DNA of 64,000 nucleotides from Pokkaliibacter sp046614695 (GCF_046614695.1 NZ_JBKKHQ010000008.1:124001-188000); one strand, 5' to 3'; numbered from the stretch's first letter, positions 53,562 to 63,283 are shown. Program-made: numbers and translations. Notes: a model not told the origin generated them from the letters alone.

Positions 53562-53622
53562 GTTTTTGCTAACTAATGCTTACTTTGTTAACCATGGTTG
53601 ATTTTATGAAGTGAGGTTAAGG

Positions 53623-54900
53623 ATGTACGTCCTCTCCGATCAAAATGTTCAGAATCAGGCGGATCAGGTGCTTTCCGGACAGCAAGGTCGTGGTTTAAAA
53701 CGATTTTTGCCGTTTTTTGGTCCTGCCCTGATTGCTGCCGTGGCTTATATCGATCCGGGTAACTTTGCGACCAACATTGAAGCGGGTTCCCGATACGGAT
53801 ATGCCCTTTTGTGGGTTGTGCTCTGGGCTAACCTGATGGCGATGCTGATTCAGACCCTGTCCGCGCGACTGGGCCTGGCGACCGGCAAAAATCTGGCGGA
53901 GGTCATGCGTGAGCGTTATCCGCGGCCGGTGGTCTGGTTTCTCTGGATTCAGGCAGAGATAGTGGCTATAGCGACTGATCTGGCCGAGTTTCTGGGGGCC
54001 GCGCTTGCTTTCAATCTACTGTTCGGGATGTCGATGCTTGAAGGGGCGTTGCTGACCGGGGTCATCACCTATGTGGTGCTCTACATGCAGCGCTACGGTT
54101 TTCGCATGATGGAGATGCTGATCGGCGCCATGATACTGGCTGTGTCGTTTGGTTTTCTGACCCAGATCGTGCTGGATCGTCCCCCGGCAGAACCCATTAT
54201 TTACGGCCTGCTGGTGCCCGGTTTTGCCGATGGTTACGCGATCTTCCTTGCCGCAGGTATTTTGGGCGCGACGGTGATGCCCCATGTGATCTATCTGCAT
54301 TCAGCGCTGTCACAGAACCGTATCAAGGTGCGAGAAGACAAAGACCGCGCCCGTATCATGCGTTTTTATCGACTTGATGTGATTATCGGAATGGCGCTCG
54401 CGGGATTGATCAATATGGCGATGCTGATTCTTGCGGCCTCAGTCTTTAACGGTAACGGCGAGACATCTGTTGCCTCTATTACTGAGAGCTATCGTCTGCT
54501 GTCTCCACTCATGGGGCATGATGCGGCGAGTATTATCTTTGGCTTCACCTTGCTGATGGCCGGTCTGTCATCCTCCATTGTCGGTACCATGTCGGGTCAG
54601 GTGGTTATGCAGGGCTTCGTACACTTTACGATTCCCTTGTGGCTGCGCCGCCTGATTACTATGGTACCAGCCATTGCTGTCATCTTGATGGGTCTGCCGG
54701 AGCAGCAGGTGCTGGTGGCAAGTCAGGTAGTGCTGAGTTTTGGTATTCCCTTTGCGCTGGTTCCTTTGTTGTTCTTTACCGCCAACAAGCAGTTGATGGG
54801 GAATCTGGTCAATCGTCCATGGGTGAACTGGGTCGGAGCGCTGGTGGCGGCTATCATTATTGCCCTTAACCTCTATGTGCTGGTCTTTGAACTGACCTGA
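53623..54900 (+). CDS. mntH: NRAMP-family Mn2+/metal transporter
   Basis: The 425-residue inner-membrane protein imports Mn2+ (and some Fe2+) with protons. NRAMP blocks are FGPALIAAVAYIDPGNFATN (the DPGN metal motif in TM1), EIVAIATDLAEFLGAALAFN, the TM6 motif LGATVMPHVIYLHSAL and the later SSIVGTMSGQVVMQGF. The ATG at 53623 has GAGG six bases upstream. An mntR gene follows 121 bases downstream on the same strand. Confidence 0.94.
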   Translation: MYVLSDQNVQNQADQVLSGQQGRGLKRFLPFFGPALIAAVAYIDPGNFATNIEAGSRYGYALLWVVLWANLMAMLIQTLSARLGLATGKNLAEVMRERYPRPVVWFLWIQAEIVAIATDLAEFLGAALAFNLLFGMSMLEGALLTGVITYVVLYMQRYGFRMMEMLIGAMILAVSFGFLTQIVLDRPPAEPIIYGLLVPGFADGYAIFLAAGILGATVMPHVIYLHSALSQNRIKVREDKDRARIMRFYRLDVIIGMALAGLINMAMLILAASVFNGNGETSVASITESYRLLSPLMGHDAASIIFGFTLLMAGLSSSIVGTMSGQVVMQGFVHFTIPLWLRRLITMVPAIAVILMGLPEQQVLVASQVVLSFGIPFALVPLLFFTANKQLMGNLVNRPWVNWVGALVAAIIIALNLYVLVFELT

Positions 54901-55021
54901 CAGTTGTGGTTATCAGGCAACACTAAAGAATGACTGGGATCAGGCAACTGTCGCTTTAGTGGCCCGGATTTGATGCTAAGATGGTCACTTTATCAGTGCC
55001 GGGCAGTAAGGATCCTTTCCG

Positions 55022-55447
55022 ATGGTAGAGATTAAACGCCACACCTCTTTCGAGCGGACTCGACAGGATCATCAACGTGAGCTGATCGAAGATTACGTGG
55101 AAGAAATTGCTGTGTTGCGTGCCGAACACGGTGAGGCGAGGGCAAGCGATCTGGCTGAGCGTTTGGGAGTCAGTACGGCGGCTGTCTCGAAGGTAATTAC
55201 CCGGCTTCGTACCGAAGGTCTTGTGGAAGCCCGACCCTATCGTGGCATTTTCCTGACGGATGAAGGTCAGACTCTGGCAGAAAAAGTGGCCGAGCGCCAT
55301 CAGGTGGTGCTTAACGCACTACTGGCTTTGGGCGTTCCAGAGCATGTTGCAGTGGCTGACTCAGAGGGGATTGAGCATCACTGCAGTGATGAGACGGTAG
55401 CTGCCATGCGCCGCTTTCTGGTGGAGCATCAACAGCAGTCTGATTAA
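55022..55447 (+). CDS. mntR: DtxR-family manganese regulator MntR
   Basis: The 141-residue repressor has a helix-turn-helix (ARASDLAERLGVSTAAVSKV, ITRLRTEGLVEARPYRGIFL) and the dimerisation/metal part (LTDEGQTLAEKVAERHQVVL, LLALGVPEHVAVADSEGIEH, HCSDETVAAMRRFL). The E..H and H residues fit the MntR metal site. It has no SH3-like domain, as in MntR proper. Its place just downstream of mntH supports Mn-dependent control of that gene. Confidence 0.9.
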   Translation: MVEIKRHTSFERTRQDHQRELIEDYVEEIAVLRAEHGEARASDLAERLGVSTAAVSKVITRLRTEGLVEARPYRGIFLTDEGQTLAEKVAERHQVVLNALLALGVPEHVAVADSEGIEHHCSDETVAAMRRFLVEHQQQSD

Positions 55448-55472
55448 CCACAAGGACTGTGAATTAACGAGA

Positions 55473-55505
55473 AAAGGCAGGTAATCCCTGCCTTTGGTGT
55501 TTTTG
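55473..55505. terminator. Terminator between convergent mntR and membrane-protein genes
   Basis: AAAGGCAGG (55473-55481) pairs with CCTGCCTTT (55487-55495). On the plus strand GGTGTTTTTG follows; on the minus strand TTTTC follows. It lies 26 bases after the mntR stop. Confidence 0.75.
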
Positions 55506-55533
55506 TGCTCTGGAAAATTTTTCTTCCGGGTAA

Positions 55534-56832
55534 TCAATAATCCAGATAGAACAGCGCGGCCCAGAGCACCGGCAGTATTGCCATGACGAAGGGGGCCTGA
55601 TTACGCCATAGTCCCTTCGCCGGTATCTGAAAGCGTAAACCGAGCATCAGGTTCATTCCGGACAACGGGCTTGAGCCAGAGCCAAGTGCCCAGGCACTCA
55701 GATACATAAAACCGAGCATGTCAGGGTTGGGGTGCATCGGTAATAAAAGCGGACTGCTGACTGCGACGCTGATCATGGCGTGAATGCCAGTCCAAGCCAG
55801 CAGAATCATGACGACCAATAAAATACAGGCCTGCAGGGCACCAAAATGATGTATGGGCAGGCTGTAATCCAGCGCTTTCACCATCACCATTAGCCCACTA
55901 CTGAGCACCCCCGCCGCCAGAAACAGAGCCACTTCCCCGCCCATTCTGCCAAGACTCTGGCTGACGTGTTGTTCAAGTTTTTGAGGAACACTGCTGGGCT
56001 GTCTTAACCCCAAAAAGAGCAGGGCGGTTATGGGGGCGACCAGAGTAATCACCAGCGTGACAGATACCTGCGGAAAAAACTCATGGCAGGTGATCACGAT
56101 GATCGCGAGGCCAACGGGGAGTAGCAGTGTTTTAAGGTCCAGAGGGTAGCCTTCGATATCCTGCCACTGACGGTTCATTCTCCAGGTGCTGGCAACAAGA
56201 GCGATGAGCGCTATGGTTAGGCCAACGGGCAAAATATGAATAAAGGTCATGCCGGGTGAGGCAAGCAAAGAGACGTTCATGGCGACAAAAAACGGTGACC
56301 AGAGCGCTGCAAAAGTAAAACCGCGGCCAATCAGAGTTCCTTGCCGCAGAGTGATTTTTCCCTGTCTGGCCAGGCGGTCGCCCATAATCACCAGAATAGA
56401 GAGATTGAGTACCGCGCCAAGTAAGTGGCTGGCGGCGAGGGTTGAAACAATCCCCTTTTTTCCCCGTGGCAGGCTTTCCTGATTGCCTGAGGCCATCATT
56501 TTCAAAAAGCTGACCGCTGTAAGCATAGAGATCAGTGACAGGTAATTTCCCAAGAGTGTGCTCAGTGGGATGTTATCTCCCCGAAAATGCGCGACGGCTG
56601 CGCCAATCAGGCCGACGCTCATCAAGGCGAGGCTTTGCTGCTTGTTGATTCGAGGTAATGCGGGCCAGAAGAAAATAAACGCCAGCCATGCAAACAGAGT
56701 AGAAGGCAGCGTGCTAATCGGGGTAATCTGCGACAACAGAAAGCTGATGAGCATGGCCAGCAGGCAAGAACCTGCGACTGTGGCCCGATGAGTGCGTAGC
56801 CATGTAAGGATATTGGAAGTTTGCATGGTCAT
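55534..56832 (-). CDS. Polytopic membrane protein, transporter-like, function unknown
   Basis: The 432-residue protein has about 12 hydrophobic segments. Among them are GSCLLAMLISFLLSQI, LFAWLAFIFFWPAL, VTLVITLVAPITALLFLG, ACILLVVMILLAWTGIHAMI and SPFFVAMNVSLLAS. Segments ending in Gly/Pro/Ser-rich turns (GSGSSPLSGMNLMLG; GRGFTFAALWSPF) recall ion-transporter superfamily permeases such as those for dicarboxylates or anions, but no signature is decisive. Homologues are sometimes labelled tellurium-resistance proteins without proof. It stands alone, convergent with mntR. The start has a weak ribosome site. Confidence 0.7.
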   Translation of the reverse strand: MTMQTSNILTWLRTHRATVAGSCLLAMLISFLLSQITPISTLPSTLFAWLAFIFFWPALPRINKQQSLALMSVGLIGAAVAHFRGDNIPLSTLLGNYLSLISMLTAVSFLKMMASGNQESLPRGKKGIVSTLAASHLLGAVLNLSILVIMGDRLARQGKITLRQGTLIGRGFTFAALWSPFFVAMNVSLLASPGMTFIHILPVGLTIALIALVASTWRMNRQWQDIEGYPLDLKTLLLPVGLAIIVITCHEFFPQVSVTLVITLVAPITALLFLGLRQPSSVPQKLEQHVSQSLGRMGGEVALFLAAGVLSSGLMVMVKALDYSLPIHHFGALQACILLVVMILLAWTGIHAMISVAVSSPLLLPMHPNPDMLGFMYLSAWALGSGSSPLSGMNLMLGLRFQIPAKGLWRNQAPFVMAILPVLWAALFYLDY

Positions 56833-57049
56833 TCAGTCGGAGTTGGCAAAAGCCGGATGGATAGGCAATAGCATTTAATCACGGGCAACAGAACGAGGCG
56901 AAGGGCTTTGTTAAGGTTCGGTGACAACGCTCTGTCCTGTCTCACCCGGATCATCCAACGGTCACTTAGGCGATTCATACTCGTCACATAACCCCGTATT
57001 GCGTTTGGTTAACTCTGGCAGGCGTCAGAGTCCACAAGGAAAGCTCACC

Positions 57050-60000
57050 ATGACGATACGTGTTGCCATCAGGCACCAGACTTCCTACGTCTTTGATCGC
57101 CATGTGGGGATTGGCCCCCATGTGCTCAGGCTGCGACCTGCCAGTCATTCACGCACCAAAATTCATGGCTACTCCCTCAAGGTTTTTCCAGAAAACCACT
57201 TCATCAACTGGCAGCAGGACCCTTTCGGCAACTATCAGGCGCGTCTCGTTTTTCCGGAGAAGTGCAAGGAGCTGAAGTTTGAAGTGGAAGTGATTGCCGA
57301 CATGACGGTGATTAACCCCTTCGATTTCTTCATCGAGGAATATGCTGAAGAGTTTCCGTTCAAGTACGACCCGCTGCTTAAGAAGGAGCTGGAAGCGTAT
57401 TTAGAGACCAGTGAGAATGGCCCGCTTCTGAGCGAGTGGGTCAAGGCTATCCCGCAAAAGCCGCGTAAGACCATCGATTTTCTGGTCGAAGTGAATCAGC
57501 TCCTACAACAGCAGATTGGCTATGGCGTCCGGCTTGAACCCGGTATTCAGACCTGTGAGGAAACCCTGACGCTGGCGAAAGGGTCTTGTCGTGATACCGC
57601 CTGGTTACTGGTACAAATTCTTCGTCACTGCGGTATCGCAGCACGATTTGCCTCCGGCTATCTGGTACAGCTGACTTCGGATGTGAAATCTCTTGACGGT
57701 CCCTCAGGCCCTGAGCAGGACTTCACCGATTTGCATGCCTGGTGCGAAGCCTTTATCCCGGGAGCGGGCTGGGTTGGTCTTGATCCCACGTCCGGTCTGC
57801 TGGCAGGAGAAGGGCACATCCCTCTGGCTTGTACACCTGATCCTGTCTCGGCCGCTCCAATTACCGGGGTAACGGACAAGTGCGAGGTCGAGTTTGATTA
57901 CAGCAACGTGGTGACCCGTATCCACGAAGACCCTCGTGTTACCAAGCCCTATGATGACTTTCAGTGGGAATCAATTCTGGCGCTCGGGGATGCGGTTGAT
58001 CGTGAGCTGGACAGTGGCGATGTTCGCCTGACCATGGGGGGGGAGCCGACGTTTGTTTCCATCGACGATATGGATTCTCCGCAATGGAATACCGAAGCCT
58101 TGGGCGCCGACAAGCTGCGTTTGGCGAAGGACTTGCTGCTGCGCTTGCGTGAGAAGTTCGCCCCCGGTGGTTTACTGCATTACGGTCAGGGTAAATGGTA
58201 TCCCGGTGAGGAGATTCCTCGCTGGGCATTGAGCTGCTTCTGGCGAACGGATGGACAGCAGCTGTGGAAAACACCGGCACTGCTGGCGCGCGCGGATAAA
58301 AACTACGGCCATGGCACGGTCGATGCTGAGCGCTATATGCAAACACTGGCAGCGAAGCTGGGTGTTAATAATCAGCATATTCTGCCGGGGTATGAAGATG
58401 CGCTTTATTATCTCTGGCAAGAACAGTCTCTGCCCGACAACGTTGACCCGGCAAAAGTTGATCTCGATGACTCGCTGGAACGGCGTCGACTTGCGCGGCT
58501 GTTATCCGAGCAGGGGCTGAATCGCGCCAGTGGTTATGTGCTGCCATTGGCGTGGAACTATTACGAGAACTGCTGGCGTTCTTCAGACTGGCAGTTACGT
58601 GCCGGACGGTTAACTCTGATCCCCGGAGATTCGCCCATGGGGATGCGCTTACCGCTTAACTCATTGCCTTTTGTTGAGGAAGAAGAGCGCGAGCTTGAGG
58701 CCGAGGTGGACCCCTTTGCTGAAAAGTCACCATTACCGGATGCAGGTCAGAGTTGGCAGCAGGCTGCCAGCGCTGCACAGCCAGTGCAGTCCCAGCGCGG
58801 TAAAGTCAGCATCGTGCGTGATGTGGCTCGTACTGCATTGTGCGTTGAAGCGCGAAATGGTCGTCTGCACCTTTTCCTGCCGCCACTTCAGCATCTGGAG
58901 CATTTCGTCGGGCTGATCGAGGCCATTGAAGCCACCGCCGCGGAGCTGTCATTGCCTGTGGTGCTGGAAGGCTATGAGCCGCCAAAAGACTATCGTTTGC
59001 AAAAACTGGCGGTCACCCCGGATCCGGGTGTGATCGAGGTGAATATCCATCCTGCTGCCAGCTGGCGTGATCTGGTCACCAATACCGAGACACTGTATGA
59101 CGAGGCTCACAAGTCCCGGCTTGGTACCGAGAAATTCATGCTGGATGGATTGCATTCCGGTACAGGTGGCGGTAATCACGTCACCTTGGGCGGCAAAACA
59201 CCGGCAGACAGCCCTTTGCTGCGCCGTCCGGATCTGCTTCGCTCACTGGTCACTTTTTGGCAACATCATCCCGGTTTGTCCTATCTCTTCTCTGGCAAAT
59301 TTATCGGGCCGACCAGTCAGGCGCCGCGTGTTGATGAAGGGCGTGATGAAACGCTGTATGAGCTTGAGATCGCCTTTAAGGAAATGCCAGAAGGACTGTG
59401 TGAGCAGCCTTGGCTGGTCGACCGCTTGATGCGCAACCTGCTGGTAGATATCACGGGCAATACTCATCGCTCCGAGTTCTGTATCGACAAGCTCTATGCG
59501 CCCGGGTCGGCAACTGGCCGTTTGGGAATTCTGGAGTTTCGTGGCTTTGAGATGCCGCCCCATGCGCGGATGTCTCTGGTCCAGATGCTTCTATTGCGTT
59601 GCTTGGTCGCGCGTTTCTGGAAAACGCCCTATACCGGCAAGCTGGTACGCTGGGGTACTCATTTGCATGATCGCTTCATGCTGCCGCATTACGTGTGGTC
59701 TGATATTCGTGATGTTGTCGCTGACCTGAATGCTCACGGTTACCCCTTCCGCATGGAATGGCTGGCACCTTTTGAAGAGTTCCGCTTCCCGCATTATGGC
59801 AATGTTCAGATTGATGATCTCAATCTGGAGCTGCGTTGGGCCGTGGAGCCATGGCATGTGTTGGGCGAGGAAGTCAGCAGCTTTGGCACTGCACGTTATG
59901 TGGATTCGACCGTTGAGCGCCTTCAGGTGCGGGTGACAGGTGCGCTGGGTGATCGTTATGTCGTCGTGTGTAACGGTCGTCGTATTCCGTTGCGTTCATC

Positions 60001-60385
60001 TGGACGGCGCGATGAGCAAGTGGCCGGTGTACGCTATCGTGCCTGGGCTGCGCCGTCAGCATTGCACCCGACCATTGGGATTCAGACGCCACTGGTCTTC
60101 GACGTGATTGATACCTGGAATGGCCGCTCCATCGGCGGCTGTACCTATCATGTGTCACATCCGGGTGGTCGCAATTACAGTACCTTCCCGGTCAATGCGA
60201 ACGAGGCCGAAGCGCGCCGTGTTAACCGTTTCTGGGACTATGGCCATACCCAGGGGCCGATAACCCCGCCGCCACAAACGGGAGGAAAGCGTACCTTCAC
60301 GCCGCACTTTAATTCACGGCCCATGTCTCCTCCTGCTGAGGAGCCGAACCCAGAGTATCCCTGCACACTGGATTTGAGGCGTTAG
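57050..60385 (+). CDS. Transglutaminase-like protein with DUF2126 domain
   Basis: The 1111-residue protein starts MTIRVAIRHQTSYVFDRHVG at 57050 with AAGGA upstream. It has a bacterial transglutaminase N-terminal region and a papain-like core with the Cys in KGSCRDTAWLLVQIL (near 180), His in DLHAWCEAFIPGAGWVG and Asp in LDPTSGLLAGEGHIPLA. A long DUF2126 region follows (LTMGGEPTFVSIDDMDSPQW; GTGGGNHVTLGGKTPADSPL; FRGFEMPPHARMSLVQMLLL). Such proteins usually neighbour alpha-E (DUF403) and circularly permuted ATP-grasp genes and may make or cut an unknown peptide. Here those partners are absent. Its last four bases overlap the convergent panE-like gene. Confidence 0.92.
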   Translation: MTIRVAIRHQTSYVFDRHVGIGPHVLRLRPASHSRTKIHGYSLKVFPENHFINWQQDPFGNYQARLVFPEKCKELKFEVEVIADMTVINPFDFFIEEYAEEFPFKYDPLLKKELEAYLETSENGPLLSEWVKAIPQKPRKTIDFLVEVNQLLQQQIGYGVRLEPGIQTCEETLTLAKGSCRDTAWLLVQILRHCGIAARFASGYLVQLTSDVKSLDGPSGPEQDFTDLHAWCEAFIPGAGWVGLDPTSGLLAGEGHIPLACTPDPVSAAPITGVTDKCEVEFDYSNVVTRIHEDPRVTKPYDDFQWESILALGDAVDRELDSGDVRLTMGGEPTFVSIDDMDSPQWNTEALGADKLRLAKDLLLRLREKFAPGGLLHYGQGKWYPGEEIPRWALSCFWRTDGQQLWKTPALLARADKNYGHGTVDAERYMQTLAAKLGVNNQHILPGYEDALYYLWQEQSLPDNVDPAKVDLDDSLERRRLARLLSEQGLNRASGYVLPLAWNYYENCWRSSDWQLRAGRLTLIPGDSPMGMRLPLNSLPFVEEEERELEAEVDPFAEKSPLPDAGQSWQQAASAAQPVQSQRGKVSIVRDVARTALCVEARNGRLHLFLPPLQHLEHFVGLIEAIEATAAELSLPVVLEGYEPPKDYRLQKLAVTPDPGVIEVNIHPAASWRDLVTNTETLYDEAHKSRLGTEKFMLDGLHSGTGGGNHVTLGGKTPADSPLLRRPDLLRSLVTFWQHHPGLSYLFSGKFIGPTSQAPRVDEGRDETLYELEIAFKEMPEGLCEQPWLVDRLMRNLLVDITGNTHRSEFCIDKLYAPGSATGRLGILEFRGFEMPPHARMSLVQMLLLRCLVARFWKTPYTGKLVRWGTHLHDRFMLPHYVWSDIRDVVADLNAHGYPFRMEWLAPFEEFRFPHYGNVQIDDLNLELRWAVEPWHVLGEEVSSFGTARYVDSTVERLQVRVTGALGDRYVVVCNGRRIPLRSSGRRDEQVAGVRYRAWAAPSALHPTIGIQTPLVFDVIDTWNGRSIGGCTYHVSHPGGRNYSTFPVNANEAEARRVNRFWDYGHTQGPITPPPQTGGKRTFTPHFNSRPMSPPAEEPNPEYPCTLDLRR

Positions 60386-61305
60386 TCGTCTCTTTTCTCG
60401 TCCTGCCAATGCTGAAGTGTTTCGAGTACTTCGGCATTGGCAGGGCAATTTAATCCCGCTTCCTGTGCTTTTCTCATCACGTAACCGTTGATGTCTTCAA
60501 TTTCTGTAATGCGCCCGGCCCGGCTATCCTCACGCATACTGGAACTATTGCTGGCGGTGCGTTTAGCGACTTGCTTCACCAAACCGATGAGTCCATCTGT
60601 GGGGGGCGTGATATCGAAATACCCCATCAGACTCTCTACTTCCCAGGCTAGCTGCTCCATCCTGGCTTCTCTTTCTGCTCCATCCAGTAACTCGCCGTTT
60701 TTGCAGTCGTAGATTACTGTTAGCGGATTAATCGCGGCATTGACACCCAGCTTATACCAGAGTGCCTGCAGGATATTGTCTTGCCAGCTCATTCCCCAGT
60801 CTTCATCGTCATCGGGTAAAGGGGCGATGCTTTCCTGTGATACTTTCAGCTGGCCATAGCTTCCCAATTGGCAGGTGCCGAGGCCTGTGTGCTGAATTTT
60901 GTCGCGGGCGATTTTCATCACGCCGTGGGAAATAGAGCCCAGAACGATCGGATTCTCAGGAAAGCGCTGAGCGAGCCATTCATGGTTACCCAAACCGTTC
61001 TGCAACAACACGAGGGTTGTATGGGCGGTAATGTGGGAGGACAGCGCTTCAACCGGCTGCTTGGTGCTATGGCTCTTAGTGCAAATCAGCAAAACATCCA
61101 TGGGAGTGTTGAGCTGTGCCGTTGTGGTGTATTCAACCTGAATAGTCGACGTGGTGGAGTTGGGCGCAGGAGACTGATAGTGCAGGGTTTGAAAGCCGGT
61201 ACTGTTTTCACGTCCGATCAGCGTGACTTTGATGCCGTTTTTATCCAGCAAGGCTGCCATAAGGCAACCCACGGCGCCTGGCCCAAGAATATGCCAATGT
61301 GTCAT
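60382..61305 (-). CDS. 2-dehydropantoate 2-reductase family protein (PanE/ApbA)
   Basis: The 307-residue NADPH enzyme begins with the nucleotide loop WHILGPGAVGCLMAALL. PanE family blocks follow: DVLLICTKSHSTKQPVEAL with the catalytic-lysine region, TLVLLQNGLGNHEWLAQRFP, ALWYKLGVNAAINPLTVIYD with its lysine, and SSSMREDSRAGRITEIEDIN. It reduces ketopantoate in pantothenate synthesis or acts on a related 2-keto acid. It is divergent from yajQ by 87 bases. The name PanE is plausible but the family has paralogues. Confidence 0.87.
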   Translation of the reverse strand: MTHWHILGPGAVGCLMAALLDKNGIKVTLIGRENSTGFQTLHYQSPAPNSTTSTIQVEYTTTAQLNTPMDVLLICTKSHSTKQPVEALSSHITAHTTLVLLQNGLGNHEWLAQRFPENPIVLGSISHGVMKIARDKIQHTGLGTCQLGSYGQLKVSQESIAPLPDDDEDWGMSWQDNILQALWYKLGVNAAINPLTVIYDCKNGELLDGAEREARMEQLAWEVESLMGYFDITPPTDGLIGLVKQVAKRTASNSSSMREDSRAGRITEIEDINGYVMRKAQEAGLNCPANAEVLETLQHWQDEKRDD

Positions 61306-61392
61306 TGAGTTTTCTCTGGTTGAAGCAAACTGCCTTGAGTGATTGGCCCAATGCAGTAAAATGCCAGCATTTACTGGAATGTTGAGGTTATT

Positions 61393-61878
61393 ATGCCGTC
61401 ATTTGATGTGGTCTCCGAGCTGGATCAGCACGAAATTACTAATGCCATCGATCAGGCCAACCGCGAAATCACACAGCGCTACGATTTCAAAGGGATTGAT
61501 GCTTCTTTCGAGATGAAAGAGGACGTGGTCACAATGATGGCAGAGGCTGAGTTTCAGCTGCAGCAAATGCTGGATATTCTGCGCAGCAAGTTGGTTAGCC
61601 GTAAAATTGATATTCGCTGTATGGAAGAGGGCGATGTTGAAATCGCTAATCTGCGTGCCCGTCAGCCGATCACGCTAAAGCAGGGGATTGATCAGGCGCT
61701 TGCCAAGAAAATGGTCAAACTGATCAAAGACTCCAAAATTAAGGTGCAGGCACAGATTCAGGGCGATCAGGTGCGTGTAACAGGAAAGAAGCGTGATGAC
61801 CTTCAGGAAGTGATGGCATTACTTCGTGCCAGTGAAGAGATTGAGCTGCCGCTGCAGTACACCAACTTTCGTGACTAA
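61393..61878 (+). CDS. yajQ: YajQ-family nucleotide-binding protein
   Basis: The 161-residue protein has the whole YajQ/DUF520 pattern: MPSFDVVSELDQHEITNAID, ITQRYDFKGIDASFEM, EFQLQQMLDILRSKLVSRKI, RQPITLKQGIDQALAKKMVK and VRVTGKKRDDLQEVMALLRA. Xanthomonas members bind cyclic di-GMP; the E. coli protein binds nucleotides/RNA. A terminator follows at 61903-61930. Confidence 0.95.
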   Translation: MPSFDVVSELDQHEITNAIDQANREITQRYDFKGIDASFEMKEDVVTMMAEAEFQLQQMLDILRSKLVSRKIDIRCMEEGDVEIANLRARQPITLKQGIDQALAKKMVKLIKDSKIKVQAQIQGDQVRVTGKKRDDLQEVMALLRASEEIELPLQYTNFRD

Positions 61879-61902
61879 GACTGTTTCGTCTCCGCTAAGT
61901 AG

Positions 61903-61930
61903 AAAACCGCGACATTATCGCGGTTTTTTT
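61903..61930. terminator. Bidirectional terminator between yajQ and the AmpG-like gene
   Basis: AAAACCGCGA and TCGCGGTTTT pair around CATTA, with T runs on the plus strand and A-flanked T on the minus strand. It lies 25 bases after yajQ and overlaps no gene. Confidence 0.88.
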
Positions 61931-61936
61931 ATGGGT

Positions 61937-63283
61937 CTATTTCAGTTCTGAGGTGCCGTCGGTAGGCTCTTCGTCCTGCAGTTCCGGCGGAGGCAGATGT
62001 CGCCAGGCCAAAACGATCAGTATCAATACCGGGATGCCGAGTACTGCGGTAAGCGTAAAAAAGTTGAAGTAGCCAATTTCATCGACCGTGACGCCAGAGA
62101 ATCCGCCCAGAAATTTCGGGAAGATCACCATGACTGAGCTGAAAAGTGCATATTGCGTTGCTGAATAGGCAACCCGCGTCAAAGAGGAGAGGTAAGCAAT
62201 AAAGGCGGTTGTTGCGATGCCGCCGCTCAGGTTGTCAGCAGAGATAATCACCGTAAGCCATTCTACGCTATGGCCAATCTGGCTCAGGCCAGCAAACAGC
62301 AAGTTAGTTGCTGCAGATAAGACAGCGCCCAGCATTAGAATCGGCATGATGCCATAGCGGCGGATCAGTAACCCTCCCAGACCAGCGCCAGCCAGTGTCA
62401 TTATTACCCCAAAAACTTTACTGATGGTGGCTACTTCTTCCTTGGTATAGCCCATATCGACATAGAACACGTTGGCGACGATCCCCATCACAATATCTGA
62501 AATGCGGTAACAACTGATCAGGGCAAGAATCAGGATGGCGAGTTTGCGGTAACGGCTCCAGAAGTCATAGAAGGGCATAAAGACTGCTTGCCGGAACCAC
62601 TCGGAAGGGCTGCGCCGGGCCTGGGATACGACAGGTATTGAGCCGCGTGGCTCGCGCATGAGAAGAGTCGTCAGAATGCCGGGTAGCATACACAACGCCA
62701 TGACCATATAGGTGTTTTGCCAGGCAAAGAGATCATAGACCTCGGGGTCTTGATCAAAATGTGCGGCGATCGCTAAAGCGCCGGCAGTCGCCAGCAACAT
62801 GGCAAGCCGATAACCCACCATGTAGGCCGCAGCAAAAGTAGCCTGTTGTCCGGTCGAACCCGACTCAATGCGGTAGGCATCAATGGTAATGTCCTGGGTC
62901 GCGGAGCTAAAAGCAACGCCAACTGCCAGCAATGCAAAAGCACCGGCTGAAAGGCTTGGGTCAATCCGGCCCATTCCAAGAAGGCAGGCTGCCACACTCA
63001 GCTGGGCGAGTAGTAGCCAGGCACGGCGGCGGCCCAAGGTTTTACTTAATATTGGCAAGGGCAGGGCGTCTACCAGCGGAGACCAGATCCATTTAACGCC
63101 GTAAGCCAGAGCGATCCAGCTGAAAAAACCGATAGTTGCCCGGTCAACGCCTGCTTCACGAAGCCAGAATGAGAGCGTGCTGAACACCAGCATGATGGGC
63201 AGTCCTGAGCTAAAGCCCAGAACAAAAATCGCGAGGGTACGAGGTCGGGTATAGTCCTTAAAAGCCGTTAGCCAGCTATTCAT
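61937..63283 (-). CDS. ampG: AmpG-like muropeptide permease (MFS)
   Basis: The 448-residue protein has about 12-14 membrane segments. AmpG-type blocks are FVLGFSSGLPIMLVFSTLSF, REAGVDRATIGFFSWIALAY, KWIWSPLVDALPLP, LGRRRAWLLLAQLSVAACLL and FSSATQDITIDAYRIE. AmpG imports anhydro-muropeptides released from the wall, the substrate of AmpD. Its presence with ampD, an ampR-like gene and a beta-lactamase in one 55-kb span is notable. Other gammaproteobacteria often hold two AmpG paralogues, so AmpP-like use is possible. Confidence 0.87.
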   Translation of the reverse strand: MNSWLTAFKDYTRPRTLAIFVLGFSSGLPIMLVFSTLSFWLREAGVDRATIGFFSWIALAYGVKWIWSPLVDALPLPILSKTLGRRRAWLLLAQLSVAACLLGMGRIDPSLSAGAFALLAVGVAFSSATQDITIDAYRIESGSTGQQATFAAAYMVGYRLAMLLATAGALAIAAHFDQDPEVYDLFAWQNTYMVMALCMLPGILTTLLMREPRGSIPVVSQARRSPSEWFRQAVFMPFYDFWSRYRKLAILILALISCYRISDIVMGIVANVFYVDMGYTKEEVATISKVFGVIMTLAGAGLGGLLIRRYGIMPILMLGAVLSAATNLLFAGLSQIGHSVEWLTVIISADNLSGGIATTAFIAYLSSLTRVAYSATQYALFSSVMVIFPKFLGGFSGVTVDEIGYFNFFTLTAVLGIPVLILIVLAWRHLPPPELQDEEPTDGTSELK

